DNA of 64,000 nt, taken from contig CM076955.1 in assembly GCA_039566865.1 (NCBI GenBank), positions 9,798,501-9,862,500 of the forward strand, in the 5' to 3' direction. The notes beneath the pieces were generated by a model that had not been told where the DNA came from, did not search any database, and saw nothing but the letters and a program-made list of their open reading frames with translations. The translations under genes were made by a program, and so were the position numbers. Shown here piece by piece: positions 51,847 to 64,000 of this stretch. The first letter of the stretch is position 1. Every line of letters begins with the position of its first letter. Source of the stretch: Aurelia coerulea. Lineage: Eukaryota; Cnidaria; Scyphozoa; Semaeostomeae; Ulmaridae.

Positions 51847-52590
51847 ATGGAGGGTCTGGACCCAGTTTTCGTTTCAAATACAAGTTCCGTTTCGAACTCA
51901 CATCCTATCAACAATCCTAGGAATGTAGATGAAGATGCCGTCCAAGAGCCTGATATTCGCCCTTCAAGGCGAAGAAAAGGTTTGACCATGGCATCATTAA
52001 ATGTAAATTGCCTCATATCGAAGATTGATGAAATACGGTTGCTTGTGAAAAAGGAAAACATTGATATTTTGGCCATAGATGAAACCAAAATCGATAGCAA
52101 TATTGACGATAGGCTTATTGCATTAGAAGATTTTTTTCTTTGTAGATATGACAGAAGTAGGCAAGGAGGTGGTGTTGCTCTCTTTGTCAGAAATACAGTT
52201 AGGTTTAAACCCCGGGAAGATCTTCCAAATAAATCACTTGAATTGGTTAGCATAGAAGTAGAACCCCCAAATTCAAATCCGTTCATTTTCATAGCTTGGT
52301 ATAGACCACCCAGTGAGCCTAATTCTTGCGTTGACAGCCTTCATGAAAACTTGAGCTTTTTGATGGAGAAGGGAAAGAAATTATCATCCTAGGAGATAGA
52401 CACTGTGATTTCTATCATAGAGACACCAGTCCGAGCCATGTTGTGCAGTTACATGAACTGTACGACCTTTTTGGTATGAAGCAGATAATAAAGGAGCCTA
52501 CTAGGGTTACGCTAAACAGTTCAACTTTGATTGATCATATAGCTACTACGAACTGCAACAATATCACCGAGAGTGGAGTGCTTAAAGTGA
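51847..52590 (+). pseudogene. L2-like ORF2, APE endonuclease
   Basis: MEGLDPVFVSNTSSVSNSH may be the start. Domain motifs: TMASLNVNCLISKIDEIRLL, ILAIDETKIDSNIDDRLIAL, RQGGGVALFVRNTVRFKP, FIFIAWYRPPSEPNS, a shift at about 52370, IIILGDRHCDFYHRD (GDRH where GDTN is expected, catalytic N lost), LIDHIATTNCNNITESGVL. Interrupted at 52591 by a roughly 180-bp unrelated stretch. Confidence 0.78.
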
Positions 52591-52770
52591 ATGAACGGAG
52601 CTAAGAGGAGGTCATCTATAAATAGGGCATCGAAAACTCCTACGCAAGGTATTGTTCCTCTTGCTAAACAATATCCATCATCGTCTCGAAATCATCAAAT
52701 ACAATAGGCTAATAATAGAATACCCAGACTCCTTCCGCGCGGGGCTTTTATCTCCGTTGATTCTCTTTAA
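52591..52770. other. Unidentified 180-bp insertion in LINE ORF2
   Basis: ORF2 reads SGVLKV before and ISLSDHYLVYCVRKLR after it, whereas related copies read VLKVSLSDHYxVY directly. The inserted DNA contains a CTATAAATAGGG TATA-like motif and no open frame. No clear inverted repeats or target duplication. Could be a SINE or a filler. Confidence 0.5.
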
Positions 52771-54994
52771 GATTAGTCTTAGTGACCATTATCTTGTATA
52801 TTGTGTCAGAAAGTTGCGTGTTGGTGTAAAACACCAGCACAAATATATTACATCTCGTCAGTTGAAAAATTTTAATCAAGAGGCTTCCTCTCAGATCTCT
52901 CTGAGGTCGATTGGGAGGCACTCGTAGCTAATGCTGAAGACACTGATGATGCAGTACGCAAGTGGACCCAAATATTTGCGTTCATTCTAGAAAAGCATGC
53001 TCCTACTCTTAGAAGACGCGTGTCGGATAGATATACGCCTTGGCTGAATGCTGATTATTTCAAATTGGCTAAAACGAGGGATAAATTAAAAACTCAAGCT
53101 ATGAGAAGCAACTCAAAATTGTTGATGGAATCCTACAAGCAAATTCGTAACAGGTTAAATAACTTGAATACACAACTTAAACGTGAATATTTCTCTGAAA
53201 AAATCACGCAGTTTCAAGGTGACCTCAAGAAAACTTGGAAAACCATCAACCAAGTTATCAACAAAAAGTCTAACACTACAGTTGTACCTAATCTTACTGT
53301 GGACGGCCAAAAAGTTGAGGGTAACAAGGCAATTGCATCATCAATGAATGAGTACTTCTGCGGCATTGGGAATAAACTCAGTGAGAATATTCCCAAAAAA
53401 GCTAACCCACTCTTGTCTGGTGAATACCCGCTCGAAACTCCTCCGTTCAGTTTTTCTTTTTCTGCCATCATGACAGATAAATTATCATCAACCTTGAACA
53501 AGATAAAAACATCGCATGGTTCAGGCCACGATTGCATTGCGAGCTTTTATTTGAAGATTGCTTTGCCAGTTGTTGGCGGGTCCTAATGTGATCTTTTCAA
53601 TAAATCATTGTTTGCGGGAAAATTTCCGGAGGACTGGAAGATAGCGCGTATTGCACCCATTTTCAAAATTGGCGCAAAGGATGACAGGTCGAACTACAGG
53701 CCAATATCAGTTCTTCCTTTCATATCTCGGCTGTTTGAGAAGTTACTTTTCAATCAGTTTTATGAATATCTGGACGCAAATAAATCACTATATGAGCATC
53801 AGTCAGGTTTTCGACTCTTACATTTTGTTGCCACAGCCCTTATGGCAAGCAGCAACGATTGGTACCTGAATATAGATAAAAGGAAAATACACTGGTCTAA
53901 TTTTTATTGACTTGAAGAAGGCTTTCGATACGGTTGATCATGAAATCCTACTTAAAAAACTGAAAATGTATGGAGTGACTGGCCTGGAACATGACTGGTT
54001 CATATCATACTTGGATAATCGTAAACAATTCTGCAGGTTAGATGGCACTTCCTCTGATGTAAAGGGAATAAATTGTGGAGTTCCTCAAGGCTCTTGTCTT
54101 GGTCCACTCTTATTTCTGATTTCCATCAATGATTTGCCTTTTTCCCCTGAGAAATCTCATGTCAGCATGTATGCTGATGATACGGCCATTTCCCTCTCTT
54201 CAAAAAGCATTGATGACCTACAAAATGACCTAAACTCAGATCTTTTGAAGCTACAGGATTGGTTGCATGCCAACAAACTTTCTTTGAACGTTGTGAAAAC
54301 GCAGGCACTTATCATAGGCTCTGGTCCAAACATCCGTAAGATCGAAAGCCAGCCTGATGCTCAACCATCTTTTTCAGTAGGTGATCAGGACATTGAAATG
54401 ATTACTAATACAAGATACCTAGGTGTTCAGATAGACAGTCAATTTAATTGGGAGAAACATATTGACACTATCAAGACCAAGGCAAATCGAGCCCTTGGAC
54501 TTATTAAGTATCCTAAGAAATATCTTCCATCTGGCGTACTCAACAAAATGTATAGAGGAATTGTTGAGCCCCATTTGAGTTACTGTTGTTCCGTTTGGGG
54601 TTGCTGTAGTGAATCAGAAATTGACGCCTTGCAAAAGATCCAAAATGGGGCTGCAAGAATTGTAACGAGCGGCCGATACGATGCTTCTGCTGCTCCTATA
54701 ATTGAGAATCTTGGCTGGTCAAATATCAGAAATCTTGTAAGAAAAGAGACAGCCACGCTAACTTATAAATCTTTGAATTCGCTTGCCCCAGACTACTTGA
54801 ACAAATTATTCATAAAATGTTCGGACGGTAGAGAGCGGTTTCTGCGCTCATCAGAAACTGATATTAAGATACCGTTCCTAAAAACTCTCAATGGCCAAAA
54901 GGCTTTTTCTTATCACGGTGCGAAGCTGTGGAACAACCTAGAAAGAGAGACCAAATTGGCACCCTCCCTAAAAATCTTCAAAGGACAACTATAG
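52771..54994 (+). pseudogene. L2-like ORF2, connector, RT and C-terminus
   Basis: ISLSDHYLVYCVRKLR, ILEKHAPTLRRRVSDRYTPW, LNTQLKREYFSEKITQFQGD, SSMNEYFCGIGNKLSENI, a TAA at 53584-53586, FPEDWKIARIAPIFKIGAKD, NYRPISVLPFISRLFEKLL, FIDLKKAFDTVDHEILLKKL (shift near 53905), NCGVPQGSCLGPLLFLISIN, MYADDTAISLSSKS (catalytic YADD), NKLSLNVVKTQALIIGSG, CCSVWGCCSESEIDAL and FSYHGAKLWNNLERETK; stop at 54992-54994. The last 361 codons (53912-54994) are fully open. The closest relative in this window is the minus-strand LINE at 548-4059. Confidence 0.82.
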
Positions 54995-55789
54995 ACAGGG
55001 ACAACTTTTATTTTATTAATTAGTCTTAGTTTTGTATAATATTGTAAATTAGGCATGTAAATTTCTTTTGTTCTTAGCTTTAGTTCATACTTTGCCACTC
55101 AATTCGAACTGGACGTACACAGAAAAAATGCATTATTGCATAATATGGCAGGTCGAAAAAGCAATTGAAACTATTCTTTAGTTAAGAAAAGACAGTTTAT
55201 TCTATTCCGTGCCGTGAAACCGTGAAACAGTAAAATTCTCATTTGGAAGTCCCAGTTGCCACAAGGCAACAATAAGAGCAGCAAACAGTTTTCCCGATAT
55301 CTATTTGGCTAATTCACACAATCAAAAATGATTTGAATCTAAATTCTATTCAATTACAAAGCAACGTTTTCTCTTGTGAATAAAAATGTTGGCCCGCTCA
55401 GGACGTCAAGGTAATGAACGAATTGTCAATTCAATTTTTGTGTTGCTCATCGAGGGAGTCCCCACCATCACGAAGCAGGAAGGCGTAATAATCTCTCTGG
55501 TTTTGCCTTGAACATGAAAGTGAAATGTTAGAGCTCATAACTCCATTTTCAGATTACTAATTTCTTCCTACGATATGCCAAACTGTAAGTTGAAATATCT
55601 AGCATGTATCTAGTATGAAAAGAAATTGCCAGAGGAAAAACATTTTTCTATGTGCTCTTTCAAACGTCGGAATTTTTTTTTGGGACACCTGGTATAAATT
55701 TTGACCTGCACAGTGGGGGCTGGGTACGAGTTTTAGGCGCTTCGTGAAGTTATTAACTGTAATTATTCAAAAACTAGGGATAACAGCAA
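54995..55789 (+). other. LINE 3' UTR then unassigned DNA
   Basis: About 100 bp of AT-rich 3' UTR (to about 55100), then no supported gene. TTTTTTTTGGGACACCTGGTATAA at 55673-55697 resembles a decayed mariner-like end (compare 25981-25995). No partner found. Confidence 0.45.
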
Positions 55790-56185
55790 ATGAAAACATG
55801 TAGTGACATGACAAAAAAAAAAGAATGGTCAAAGATAGTCAAGGAAAAAATAGTTGATAGACTAAATGAGGAAAAAAATACAAATTCAGAAACTAAGTTA
55901 CGCTTGATTCGAAACTCGCATTTTGGGTTCAAGGATTATCTAAATGATACAAAAACAGCATCAGATCTCCTGACGCTCAAACTTAATATGATAGACTTAA
56001 AAGCAAACTACAATTCTAAGTATAACAATAATAAATGTAGACGACGTGGTAAACATAAAGAAAATATAGGACATCTATGGGAATGCAAGAAATTTGACAT
56101 AAAAAAGTGTAGCAAAGATCAACTTATTTCAAATGACCCAAAAATACTTAAAAAAAATAATAAGAGAGTTCAAAAGGTTTTGTAA
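55790..56185 (+). pseudogene. C-terminal fragment of another LINE
   Basis: 131 codons reading MTKKKEWSKIVKEKIVDRLN, SETKLRLIRNSHFGFKDYL, DLLTLKLNMIDLKANYNSKY and NKCRRRGKHKENIGHLWECK. The order (K-L-R-x-I, LxLKLxMxDLKxNYxxxY, then a zinc-knuckle-like C-x(n)-H-L-W-x-C) is that of LINE ORF2 C-termini. RT is missing. Ends at 56185, followed by 100 bp and a (TAA)n tract, consistent with a LINE 3' end. The clade is not identified. Confidence 0.5.
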
Positions 56186-56286
56186 ATAGTTTTAGTTTGT
56201 GTTAGGTTCTGTTATTTAGCTTTTCAATCATTGTTTAGTTTAATTTAATTTAGGTTACCAGTGTTACATTAGTTTAATTTGTAACT

Positions 56287-56290
56287 AATA

Positions 56291-56321
<31 letters not shown>

Positions 56322-56323
56322 TG

Positions 56324-56373
<50 letters not shown>

Positions 56374-56390
56374 TAGTAATAGTAATAGTA

Positions 56391-56465
<75 letters not shown>
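56287..56465. repeat. (TAA)n microsatellite 1
   Basis: TAA/AAT repeats with a few AGTAATAG interruptions near 56373-56396. Sits immediately 5' of R4-like copy 1. Confidence 0.95.
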
Positions 56466-56862
56466 GGAAGGAGGTAGAGGACTTATTTCGATAGAAGATT
56501 GTGTTGATATCGCAGAGCTGAGTCTCAAGGAATATGTAATGAAAAGCAAAGAGAAACTGATATCTGCAGCCAGAGGAAGCGTAACAGAAGAGGTAGAAAG
56601 TGCGGAATCTTACAAGAAAAGACGAAAAGAAGAGAGAGGAACAAATATCTGGGGAAAGGAACTTCACGGGCAGCATTTTAGACAGATGAAAGACGTAGGA
56701 GCAAAGGAGTCGTGGACGTGGCTACAGAAGGGAGAACTAAAGAAAGAAACCGAAGGAATGATAATGGCTGCACGAAACGATCATAATAGACGTAGCCATA
56801 CCAGTTGATGTGAACATAAGAAACAAGGAACAGGAAAAGATCACAAAGTACCAAGATCTAGC
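56466..56862 (+). pseudogene. R4/Dong-like LINE copy 1, 5' part
   Basis: Reads GRGLISIEDCVDIAELSLKE, KESWTWLQKGELKKETEGM and IMAARND. It then jumps, by an internal deletion, to IDVAIPVDVNIRNKEQEKIT and KYQDLA, the second half of the restriction-like endonuclease (compare VIDVACPFDTRIKKKEQEKI in copy 2). The CCHC finger and first half of the nuclease are lost. It is 5'-truncated directly at the (TAA)n tract and split at GATCTAGC by the hAT-type element. Confidence 0.72.
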
Positions 56863-57045
56863 TAGCCTGCGTGCAGACTCAACTATCCTAAAGTGTAGAG
56901 TCTGCGCAACAAAGTCGACACGCTTGTCCAGCCTCATTTGGATGAACGTGATTGATCAATCAATTCACAAAGAAAGTTTGGTGAGCAGCTCGGATTTTGA
57001 TTGGACAAAAAATGCCGCTAGCGGCTCTGCGGTGCTACAGCCTGT

Positions 57046-57363
57046 TTGCGCAATGCTGGATTGAAGAGCGCGTCAATATGCCACGATCACGCAGTAATCG
57101 TCCTTCATGGTCGACAAGTCTGCAAGCAAGTATTGCGTGAAAAAGCAATCATTTTCGCCACTGCATCAAACATTTCTTCGTATGTTCTTTGCTTCAAGCA
57201 TATTTCGTTGAAGGATGGTCGCAAAGACTTTAATTTGCTCGATGGAAAAGGGAAATTTAACGTGAACGCCGCTTTGCAACAATCAATTGGAGATCGTCGA
57301 CTGATCGTCGTCCGGCCTAGGCCCACGAAAGTTTTGGAGGATCAAGCATCCAACATTTACTAG
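57046..57363 (+). other. Unrecognised 105-codon open frame in the hAT-type element
   Basis: MRNAGLKSASICHDHAVIVL, HGRQVCKQVLREKAIIFATA and FNLLDGKGKFNVNAALQQSI. No family recognised. It begins just inside the left inverted repeat, mirror-image to the helicase exon at the other end, so it may be a first exon of another captured gene. The coding potential is uncertain. Confidence 0.3.
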
Positions 57364-59274
57364 CAGACACTTTTACAGCGAAAAAATCAACTTTTGAAAA
57401 ATGCAATAATAAGCCATCACATCAGGGCCTCCGAGGAAACCAGACAAGTGGGGCGAGGGGGGGGGGGGGAACTTGATACAAAAAAATTACCACAGCACAC
57501 AACACAACATGACGATCTGCATTTCAGAACTGCGTAATTTGCAAAAAAGTGGGGGGGGGGGGCATGGCCCTGGTTTTGCATTTGAAGACTGGTGATTCTC
57601 TTGCATTTTGGCACCAAATTTGATAAAATACCATCAGTAGAAGCATACTAGGCCTACATTTTCTTGGCTAAAAAATGAGTCACAACCACATTTGGTCCAA
57701 AAGGTTTTTTGATAATATGCATCCCGCAACGTCCTGCATTGTACCAAGAGGCTGATTACATCCTGTACTTGATTTTCTTTCATGAGCAATAATAATGTTC
57801 AATGTTCAATGTATGTTCAAACCTCTTGAAAATTGTATTCATTTGTGTCTATTGATTTTGAGAAAATGTTGAAAAAGCTCAAAATGCCACAAGCACAACA
57901 TAAGAAACCTAACTACTTTCTTGAAGTGTACTGGGCTCTGCTCTATAACAAAACCATATTTGGTAATGTTCTGCTTGTGACATTTGTGAAAAAGAGGTTT
58001 AAAAAGATTCATCATTGCAATCTCTCAAAGGACTGATCTTGCAACACTTGCACAATCTTGAAAGGAGCATGGCTTGAAGGAGCTTGAATTGAGTATATTA
58101 ACCCAATTAGAGCTTGATCAAGCTTTGCAATAATCCTACACTAGAATTATTCTCAAACAGACAACAAATCAAGCTTGTTTGAGTTTGCCTTCAGTTCAAG
58201 CTTTAAAACAAAAACAGCAACAAAGATTTGTAGAAAGGAAAATCCAGCATCATTTGCTTGAACATGAGCTTGAATGGTGACTGTTTTCAGCATGATAACA
58301 ATCTCAGTTTAGATTCTTGCCAGTCTCAAGAGAGTTCCAATTAATTTGCAGAGCATGTTTCCCTGAGCCAGTTGTGAGGGTGCATGCTCCAAGCTAGTGC
58401 AAGTGGTGCAAACTCTTACTTGAATCAAGCTCTGAAACATGTTCAAACCATACTCAAAACAAGTTGGTATCAGGCTTGAAGCATGCAACAAACACTCGAT
58501 ATTTTGCAAAATGATTGCCCAAGAATGATGCCTAAACAATATAGAGTGGAAAGATAGAACACAATTCAGAGAAAAAATTCTGTCAATTCTAGTTCAGAAG
58601 ACCTGAGCACATACAGAAATGGAAAGTTTTGTATTCACTTGAATGTCACTGAATTGATTGCAAATTAAATTTAAAATATCTCTGTTGTTAGAAATCATGA
58701 TGCAGAACCTGAAAATATGCTAAAGCAACTAATACTACAAGGGGTATTTAGTACAGTTTAATTTATTCCATTATTTTAGAATATCAGACATTTTACTTTA
58801 CCACCAACATGCTAAGTGCCTGATCCTCTGTTCTGCCAACTGTGGGTGGGTATCGGAAAAACACTTTGTTTAAGAAACTTTTTAAATGTTGTATGAATGT
58901 GAATTGCTACACCCAAGTAAGAAACTGCCAATAAATTTTCAGTACTTAAATTCAATAGATTTAAGAAACATTCCATACTGGGACAAGTTATTGTTTGTTC
59001 AATAATATGCACGGATTGAGCTGCTGGAATTGCAATTAATCTATATTGTTTTGTCCTGAACTTATACTACAGCAGTTGCATAAAATTTCTTCATTCTCAA
59101 ATAGCTGAAATCGATAAATGTAAAAGATTTGAACATCTTCATAAAAAGTTATCAAAAAGTTATCTTCTTTGATCCACTCTATTAAACTTCATCACTTTCC
59201 ATATCATGATAGAGTTCTTGGCTACAGAACATTTGTTACTCTTCAATAAAACATGTGTAGAGACTGGGGCCAAA
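57364..59274. other. Interior of the hAT-type element, no gene assigned
   Basis: AT-rich, intron-like DNA with two poly-G runs (57458-57471 and 57550-57562). Short open stretches exist (57833-58036 on +, 58812-59012 on -) but none shows a family motif. Probably introns of the minus-strand gene. Confidence 0.4.
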
Positions 59275-59423
59275 TCAAAACATATTTGTTTCTGTAGATC
59301 TTGAAGCAGTTGCTGTGGTGACCACTGCAAGTTTCACTGAAGAATCCAGAAATGCCCTTATTTCCCAAACTTGTCCATACCATTTTCTGAAGGCTGGTTT
59401 CTGAGTAGTGCCAAGTCCCCTGT
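59275..59423 (-). pseudogene. RecQ-like helicase exon, motif II-III region
   Basis: The minus-strand acceptor CATTCTTACAG ends at 59424. The exon reads GLGTTQKPAFRKWYGQVWEI, then RAFLDSSVKLAVVTTATASR. RecQ-family helicases have, after the DEAH box, 'WGhdFRpxYxxLxxLR' and then 'vxaLTATAt' (motif III). Here these appear as GTT..PAFRKWYGQVWEIRAF and VVTTATAS. The frame stops after TETNMF. Evidence is motif-level only. Confidence 0.6.
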
Positions 59424-60021
59424 AAGAATGAAGATTGCAAATATGAGCCACAGTATCTGTACGGTACCAGCCTAGTTTTCCTGACATGCAGATATCTCTC
59501 CAAAGAGCTAATGAAGCTGAGCCTTAGAAACTCATTTAAAACTTTGGTAGCCAAAAGTGTCCTAAATTCAAGGAACTGCCTACCAGCCCAAGTCTTTTTA
59601 GTTTAAATATTTTGAAATATCTGAAAATTCTTAGACAGCTGCTGCATTGTTTCTCCTCTACTTTAAAGGGTTAAAATCTACTATTTCACAGTTAGCTTTC
59701 AACAATGCATGAATTCGCTTCTATTTGAATATGAAAAACACACCACATGTTGGGGCTACAGAATTCAAAGCTATAAATTGGCTCCCCACAAAGAGTTGAT
59801 CAATATACATGTGTAAACATAATGAAATTTTTCAAAGGAACGGCTCCAGCCTACTAGTGAAATATTCCACCTAATCGACCAAAACCAAGTGACAAAGTTT
59901 AAAATTAAACCTCCCATTTCGCAAAAGTTTGTGGACAGGGCAGAAGGAGTATGAAAATGAAATTCAAAGATAATATGATAATAGAAAATAAAATGTAAAG
60001 CATAATAATGTAAGTAAGAGT

Positions 60022-60107
60022 AGTACCTTCCTCATGAATGCCAACTTGCCCAGCAGGAGGTGATGTGGAAGAGAATGCTGAATATCCCTCCTTCTTTGAT
60101 GTCATTT
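60022..60107 (-). other. Possible exon of the captured gene
   Basis: The minus-strand open stretch MTSKKEGYSAFSSTSPPAGQ followed by VGIHEE ends at a donor-like GAG|GTACTACT. Not recognised; the placement between two helicase exons makes it a candidate exon or untranslated piece. Confidence 0.25.
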
Positions 60108-60257
60108 AAAAACCTCTGACTGGTCAGAATAAATTGTAGCAGCGTTGATACGAATGTCCTTGAGTTTCGTTACTTGATCAAGCATCAATGACTGGAGTGG
60201 TGAAATAACGAGTATGGAGTATGGAAGGCAAACAAAGCAAGGGACGGCCTGGCCTGG

Positions 60258-60451
60258 CCTGAAAAATCAGCGACTTCCCATAATCATATTCTGTACGTGC
60301 AATAAAATAAAGGCTCTTCCCTTGAAAACAGGGCCTTTTCTTGATCCTCAAATATGTTGGGAACCCGAAAATATAACTTAACGATTTCCAATTCTTCCTT
60401 AAACTTCTCAGCGCTCCAAACTAAATTTCTCACAGCAACACACTTCGCCAT
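60258..60451 (-). pseudogene. RecQ-like helicase first exon with Walker A
   Basis: The start at 60451 gives MAKCVAVRNLVWSAEKFKEE, LEIVKLYFRVPNIFEDQEK and ALFS. After two one-base shifts the same exon continues as RTEYDYGKSLIFQA. The pattern 'F-x-x-Q-x-x-A-L ... P-T-G-x-G-K-S-L-x-F-Q' is the Q-motif and Walker A of RecQ/DEAD helicases; here PTGYGKS is degraded to RTEYDYGKS. It lies just inside the right inverted repeat of the hAT-type element. Confidence 0.65.
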
Positions 60452-60597
60452 TTTGAACCACTTGAGCCAGCACCGCGCGGCGTCACAATTGATTGCTAAA
60501 TCACGTTCATCCAAACGAGGCTGGACAAGCGTTTCGACTTTGTTGCGCAGACTCTACACTTTAGGATAGTTGAGTCTGCACGCAGGCTAGATCTAGC

Positions 60598-60855
60598 CAG
60601 AGAAATCAGAAAGATTTGGAATGTGTCAACCAAGGTCATCCCAATTGTCATAGGTGCCCTTGGCACTGTAACAGGCAGACTTGAACAGTACCTGAAGGAA
60701 ATAGGTGTAACAACAAGAATTGAGTTAATCCAGAAGTCAACCCTTCTAGGCACGGCGAGAATCATCAGACAGGTTCTTGATATCTAAGGACACTAGATGT
60801 GACCCGATATCTTGGACAGTAATTCCAAATGTTAATTCATTTGTGCGTAACATTC
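60598..60855 (+). pseudogene. R4/Dong-like LINE copy 1, 3' part
   Basis: Continues after the hAT-type element: REIRKIWNVSTKVIPIVIGA, LGTVTGRLEQYLKEIG, STLLGTARIIRQVLDI, stop at 60785-60787. The same end is seen in copy 2 (VMILPIVIGALGTVTNNLRK, LLGTARIIRKVLD). About 70 bp of 3' UTR (GTGACCCGATATCTTGG, TTCATTTGTGCGTAACA) leads into the next (TAA)n tract. Confidence 0.75.

Positions 60856-64000
<3,145 letters not shown>

Larger units (their letters stand above)
56863..60589. mobile_element. 3,727-bp hAT-type element carrying helicase exons
   Basis: Ends TAGCCTGCGTGCAGACTC and GAGTCTGCACGCAGGCTA belong to inverted repeats of about 95 bp, flanked by the 8-bp duplication GATCTAGC (56855-56862 and 60590-60597). 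Each repeat folds internally (GCAGACTC with GAGTCTGC). No hAT transposase is visible. The minus strand carries exon-like pieces of a RecQ-like helicase (60258-60451 and about 59275-59423). Same family as the 513-bp element at 18344-18856. Confidence 0.85.

Noticed and set aside
58309..59012. Additional helicase exons on the minus strand
   Set aside because: Open stretches exist but none shows helicase motifs IV-VI; left as intron-like DNA.

Overview
The window reads as a repeat-dominated stretch of an animal nuclear genome. It is AT-rich, shows splice-site-like signals and microsatellites, has no operon structure, and its coding is mostly decayed or nested transposable elements. The mix (BEL/Pao LTR element, L2-like and Jockey-superfamily LINEs, R4/Dong-like LINEs in (TAA)n, hAT, TTAA-type, mariner-like and Academ-like DNA transposons, SWIM/YqaJ-type repeats) fits a non-bilaterian or basal marine invertebrate, most probably a cnidarian. 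That placement is inference and no species can be named. Only two weak host-exon candidates were found (11468-11632 and 13018-13048, + strand).

Layout. 1-7783: a BEL/Pao retrotransposon on the minus strand, opened by a 1.6-kb hAT-like non-autonomous element, an L2-like LINE (itself carrying a 569-bp TTAA element) and a short LINE tail. 7.8-13.2 kb: GC-hairpin repeat remnants, a LINE 3' end, a 220-bp foldback with an 11-bp target duplication, and mostly unassigned DNA. 13.1-15.2 kb: a LINE with an intact 3' reverse-transcriptase frame (minus). 15264-21724: a 6.46-kb DNA transposon with 80-bp terminal inverted repeats. Its roughly 1,080-aa minus-strand gene has zinc-binding motifs at the N-terminus and an XPG/FEN1-like nuclease at the C-terminus (Academ-like). 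The gene is split by a 1,428-bp TTAA element and a 513-bp hAT element, both inserted at points where the frame still joins. 21.8-28.5 kb: nested inverted-repeat elements, one holding a mariner-like element that encloses a LINE RT and a (TATG)n tract. 30.5-41.2 kb: a hAT transposase remnant, a truncated LINE, then a nearly full-length LINE (32692-40543) with a small upstream ORF, an ORF1, and an ORF2 carrying a 2A-like peptide. Its ORF1 is split by a 1,984-bp foldback with a SWIM zinc-finger gene fragment. 41.9-50.0 kb: a three-level nest of LINEs. 50-55.1 kb: another L2-like LINE with SGNH-hydrolase ORF1. 55.8-64 kb: a head-to-tail array of three R4/Dong-like LINEs separated by (TAA)n tracts. 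The first is interrupted by a 3,727-bp hAT-type element carrying RecQ-like helicase exons.

The elements do not form a pathway. They parasitise and interrupt one another, and target-site duplications plus frame continuity give a relative insertion order at about ten junctions. Best leads for a poorly described system are the XPG-nuclease transposon (15.3-21.7 kb), the SWIM-carrying foldback (33.1-35.1 kb) and the helicase-carrying hAT-type element (56.9-60.6 kb). All coordinates and joins were read by eye; identities and clade names need database confirmation.
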